Positions 14,911-17,220 of a stretch of 17,220 nucleotides of DNA are shown here, one piece after another (positions within the stretch are counted from its first letter, which is position 1; the number at the start of each line of letters is the position of its first letter). Made by a program: the position numbers and the translations under genes. Origin of the DNA: Candidatus Hydrogenedentota bacterium (lineage in GTDB: Bacteria > Hydrogenedentota > Hydrogenedentia > Hydrogenedentiales > GCA-2746185); contig DTSJ01000315.1 in assembly GCA_012965445.1 (NCBI GenBank), positions 9,526 to 26,745 of the forward strand. The letters run 5' to 3'. The notes below the pieces were generated by a model, which was given only the letters and a program-made list of their open reading frames with translations, was not told the DNA's origin and did not search any database.

Positions 14911-15010
14911 ATGCGACTCCTACTCTTTCGTGAGTACAGAAAAGTGACGATGACCAAGTGGTAATGGTAACACAAAAGTCGAATCGTACCCCGTAGGGTC
15001 AGATTCGATT

Positions 15011-15039
15011 TTGAAACCGCCGACGGTTGTCTCTATTAT
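15011..15039 (+). promoter_or_regulatory. sigma70-type promoter of the GGT-family gene
   Basis: TTGAAA (15011-15016), a 17-base spacer and TATTAT (15034-15039) give a near-consensus promoter. Transcription would begin near 15046, leaving about 55 bases of leader before the GTG at 15101. This argues against translation from the TTG at 15011, which is the -35 hexamer itself. Confidence 0.6.
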
Positions 15040-15100
15040 AGAAAGGAAGTTCCAGGTTCAAGAATCCAGATGGAAGATCTGGGAAGGGAGAGAACGCATC

Positions 15101-16942
15101 GTGATCACCACTCCGCCGTATCGCATGTTGGCCGTCCTTGCTCTCCTGGTCGCCGTTTCGCATTCCGCCCGATCTACGGCACAGGACGAGAGCAAATCGG
15201 AACGCTATCGAGCACACCGACCGGCAGTTACGGGAGTCCACGGGCTGGTAACAAGTGGGCACTCCCTGGCGTCGATGGCGGGCGTACGCATCCAAATGGA
15301 CGGGGGAAACGCTGCGGATGCCGCAATAGCCGTATTGGCTACGTTGAATCTGACCGAGCCGATGATGTCCGGGGCAGGCGGGAACGGCTTTATGACCATT
15401 TACGACAAAGCGTCTGATAGCACCTATTCCCTCAATGCCACCGGCGCAGCGCCGTTGAGGATTGACCCGACGAAGGTGACGCCCGAAGAGTTGTCCCGGG
15501 GCATTCATGCGGGCGTCGTACCCGGGCTCTTCGGAGGCTGGATACGGCTACTTGACCGCTTTGGAACGAAGAGCCTTGCGGACGTACTCGCGCCGGCAAT
15601 CGAATATGCCGAAAACGGTCACCCCGTGAGTCCCTTTGTCGCATCGTACATAGCAGGTAGTCAATCACTCTTTGAACGCTTTCCGTCCACTACCCGCGTT
15701 TTCCTGCCCAACGGCCGGCCACCGGAACCCGGTGAGTTATTGAAATATCCGGACCTGGCCAACACCTTCAAGCGACTCGTGGCAGCGGAACGGGATGCAC
15801 TCGCACGAGGTAAGTCCCGATCCGAGGCCCTGCAGGCGGCGTTTGACTGCTTCTATGTAGGTGACATCGCAAAACAAATGGTTCGCTTCTATGAAAATAA
15901 CGGCGGCCTGTTCACTGCGGAGGATTTGGCGCGATACGAGCCGATCTGGGCCGAACCTCTTCACACCCAATACCGGGGCTTCGACGTCTATACCACCCCG
16001 TCGACGTCACGGGGCGGTCTTGAAGTCGTCATGCAGCTGAATCTAATCGAAGGCTATGATCTTGGAACGCTCGGTCACAACACACCGGAGTCGCTGCATC
16101 TCATCGCCGAATGCATCAAATTGGCCAAGGCCGACATTTATCATGTCGTCGCCGATCCCAAATTTACTAACATGCCAACGGCAGAGATGATCTCGAAGGA
16201 CTATGCTGACACGCGCCGGTCTGTCATCGGCCTTCGGCGGGCGATGACATATCCGGACCATGGCGATCCAGGTCGCGAACAAAAGGTCGCGTTGGCATCT
16301 CGCTGGAAGCGCCCACCTCCTGCCAATCGACCTCTACTATCGGAAAAGGCCTACGAAGGAAGCACTTCGAGCTTTTCAATTGCGGATCAATTCGGCAATG
16401 TGGTGGTCTGCACCCCCACTCTCGGAAGTGCTTGGGGAACGGGTGTTATCGTCGGCGAGACCGGTATATTCTATAACAACGGCACTCGCATTGGTTCTAC
16501 CTCTCCATACCCGGATGATGTGAACTACGTTCGAGCCGGTCAGATCCCGATACTCAATAATTCGCCGATCCTCGTGATGCGCGATGGTGAGTTCTACCTG
16601 TCGCTGGGGACACCGGGTGGCGAGACCATCGGACAGACGCAATTTCAGGTGCTGCTGAACATTCTCGACTTCGGCATGGGCATTCAGGAAGCAATTGAAG
16701 TTCCGCGAATCAGCCTTACCGCGGAGCCCAACTTCTACAAACCCGGCGCCGATATTACTGTGCGGGTGGAAGACCGTATTCCAAAGGGCATTATCCGCCG
16801 ACTCAAAAGGATGGGACACCGTACCGAGGCGAGATCCGGTTGGTCGATGGGTAACATGCAGGGAATCCTGATGAATCCCGAGACCGGTACTATGACCGCC
16901 GGGGCCGATCCGCGCCGCATGATGTACGCCATCGGATGGTAA
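15101..16942 (+). CDS. exported gamma-glutamyltransferase-family Ntn hydrolase
   Basis: The 613-residue reading starts at GTG 15101, with AAGGGAG (15084-15090) upstream and a signal peptide (RMLAVLALLVAVSHSARSTA, then QDE) directly after. An ATG at 15125 is an alternative. The family architecture is complete: NAADAAIAVLA near the N-terminus, MMSGAGGNGFMTIYD, the nucleophile region EGSTSSFSIAD with Thr422 as the expected autocleavage and catalytic residue, and SLGTPGGETIGQTQFQVLLN. Known family members self-cleave into large and small subunits and transfer or hydrolyse gamma-glutamyl groups in the periplasm. Here the block equivalent to the substrate-binding FREMAP of E. coli GGT reads NATGAAP, without arginine. 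The DDFS lid segment is also replaced. Substrate may therefore differ from glutathione, and I give no ggt symbol. It has its own promoter and is divergent from the toroid protein gene. Confidence 0.85.
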   Translation: MITTPPYRMLAVLALLVAVSHSARSTAQDESKSERYRAHRPAVTGVHGLVTSGHSLASMAGVRIQMDGGNAADAAIAVLATLNLTEPMMSGAGGNGFMTIYDKASDSTYSLNATGAAPLRIDPTKVTPEELSRGIHAGVVPGLFGGWIRLLDRFGTKSLADVLAPAIEYAENGHPVSPFVASYIAGSQSLFERFPSTTRVFLPNGRPPEPGELLKYPDLANTFKRLVAAERDALARGKSRSEALQAAFDCFYVGDIAKQMVRFYENNGGLFTAEDLARYEPIWAEPLHTQYRGFDVYTTPSTSRGGLEVVMQLNLIEGYDLGTLGHNTPESLHLIAECIKLAKADIYHVVADPKFTNMPTAEMISKDYADTRRSVIGLRRAMTYPDHGDPGREQKVALASRWKRPPPANRPLLSEKAYEGSTSSFSIADQFGNVVVCTPTLGSAWGTGVIVGETGIFYNNGTRIGSTSPYPDDVNYVRAGQIPILNNSPILVMRDGEFYLSLGTPGGETIGQTQFQVLLNILDFGMGIQEAIEVPRISLTAEPNFYKPGADITVRVEDRIPKGIIRRLKRMGHRTEARSGWSMGNMQGILMNPETGTMTAGADPRRMMYAIGW

Positions 16943-17133
16943 GTCGCGTGTTATTTTTATAGCCGATGGTTCTTAGTCAATATTGACAGGCCATTTTAAA
17001 TCTTTGCCGAACGATAGATTTACCTATACATAGCCGATTTCGTCTCGAGAATCAATTTGTTTAGGCTGAGTTTTTTGACCCTACGGGGGTTATGCATATA
17101 TCGAAACGCGCTCTCCGAACGGAGAAAAAATAA
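16943..17133. other. intergenic stretch between GGT-family gene and tRNA
   Basis: No coding frame is supported. A small stem TCTCC-GAAC-GGAGA (17112-17125) is followed by A residues on the + strand, so it is not a terminator for the GGT-family gene. On the - strand it would lie just downstream of the tRNA, but the T tract comes before rather than after the stem. No clear terminator was found for either gene. Confidence 0.4.
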
Positions 17134-17210
17134 TGGTGGGCGATACTGGACTCGAACCAGTGACCTCTGCCGTGTGAAGGCAGCACTCTAACCAGCTGAG
17201 CTAATCGCCC
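17134..17210 (-). tRNA. tRNA-Val (anticodon CAC), CCA encoded
   Basis: The - strand folds as a complete cloverleaf. The acceptor arm GGGCGAT pairs with ATCGCCC (17138-17144 with 17204-17210). The D arm contains AGCTCAGCTGGTTAGAG. The anticodon stem CTGCC/GGCAG encloses the loop TTCACAC, giving anticodon CAC. The T arm has GGTTCGAGTCC. The discriminator base is A and CCA is encoded at 17134-17136. It decodes GUG valine codons. Confidence 0.93.
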
Positions 17211-17220
17211 GATAGGGAGG

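Noticed and set aside
15011..15100. TTG start at 15011 for the GGT-family gene
   Set aside because: The TTG is part of a near-consensus -35 hexamer, and a signal peptide with ribosome binding site begins at 15101.
14989..17088. 13-bp inverted repeats (CCCCGTAGGGTCA at 14989-15001 and its inverse at 17076-17088) around the GGT-family gene
   Set aside because: A 13-bp inverted match is expected a few times by chance in 17 kb, and no other element features accompany it.
17112..17125. Hairpin TCTCC-GAAC-GGAGA as terminator
   Set aside because: It is followed by A on the + strand and on the - strand the T tract precedes the stem, so it fits neither direction.
17134..17210. tRNA-Val as an attachment site for an integrated element
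   Set aside because: I found no direct repeat of the tRNA 3' end elsewhere in the window and no integrase gene.
1..17220. CRISPR array or defence system
   Set aside because: No regularly spaced direct repeats and no Cas, toxin-antitoxin or restriction-modification motifs were seen.

Overview
The window (about 17.2 kb) looks like chromosome of a Gram-negative, probably planctomycete-like bacterium. This is inferred from outer-membrane barrel and signal-peptide proteins beside a soluble terpenoid-cyclase-type toroid carrying a heme c motif, and from cNMP-domain/ferredoxin and multiheme cytochrome genes, a mix I associate with Planctomycetota. No 16S or other marker is present, so the taxonomy is tentative.

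Region 1 (1-9911, all + strand) is an electron-transfer cluster. After an unrecognised gene end (to 256) come a beta-barrel outer-membrane protein, a membrane-anchored FAD/NAD reductase fused to a plant-type [2Fe-2S] ferredoxin, an exported tetraheme cytochrome c, and a protein with two cyclic-nucleotide-binding domains joined to four [4Fe-4S] clusters. A small integral cytochrome b with two pairs of histidines spaced exactly 14 residues apart and a membrane-anchored decaheme cytochrome c with a cysteine-rich cytosolic head complete the set. The last three genes overlap or nearly touch. Together they could carry electrons from NAD(P)H through flavin and Fe-S centres to a membrane diheme b and then to periplasmic multiheme c, with cyclic-nucleotide gating. 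This is the best candidate for an undescribed system. A strong intrinsic terminator lies at 10156-10192.

Region 2 (about 10203-13768) is an accessory block. A decayed IS3-family transposase end, a DUF2855-type dehydrogenase-like gene, an ethanolamine/amino-acid permease, an IS110-family transposase fragment and a 100-bp miniature element follow one another. The outer boundaries are exact 23-bp inverted copies of the same IS end, so the block resembles a decayed composite transposon.

Region 3 (13813-17220) appears to be slightly GC-richer. It holds a divergent pair: a secreted terpenoid-cyclase-like protein with one CxxCH motif (- strand) and an exported gamma-glutamyltransferase-family Ntn hydrolase (+ strand). 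The latter has a clear sigma70-type promoter and lacks the usual substrate-binding arginine. A tRNA-Val(CAC) on the - strand closes the window.
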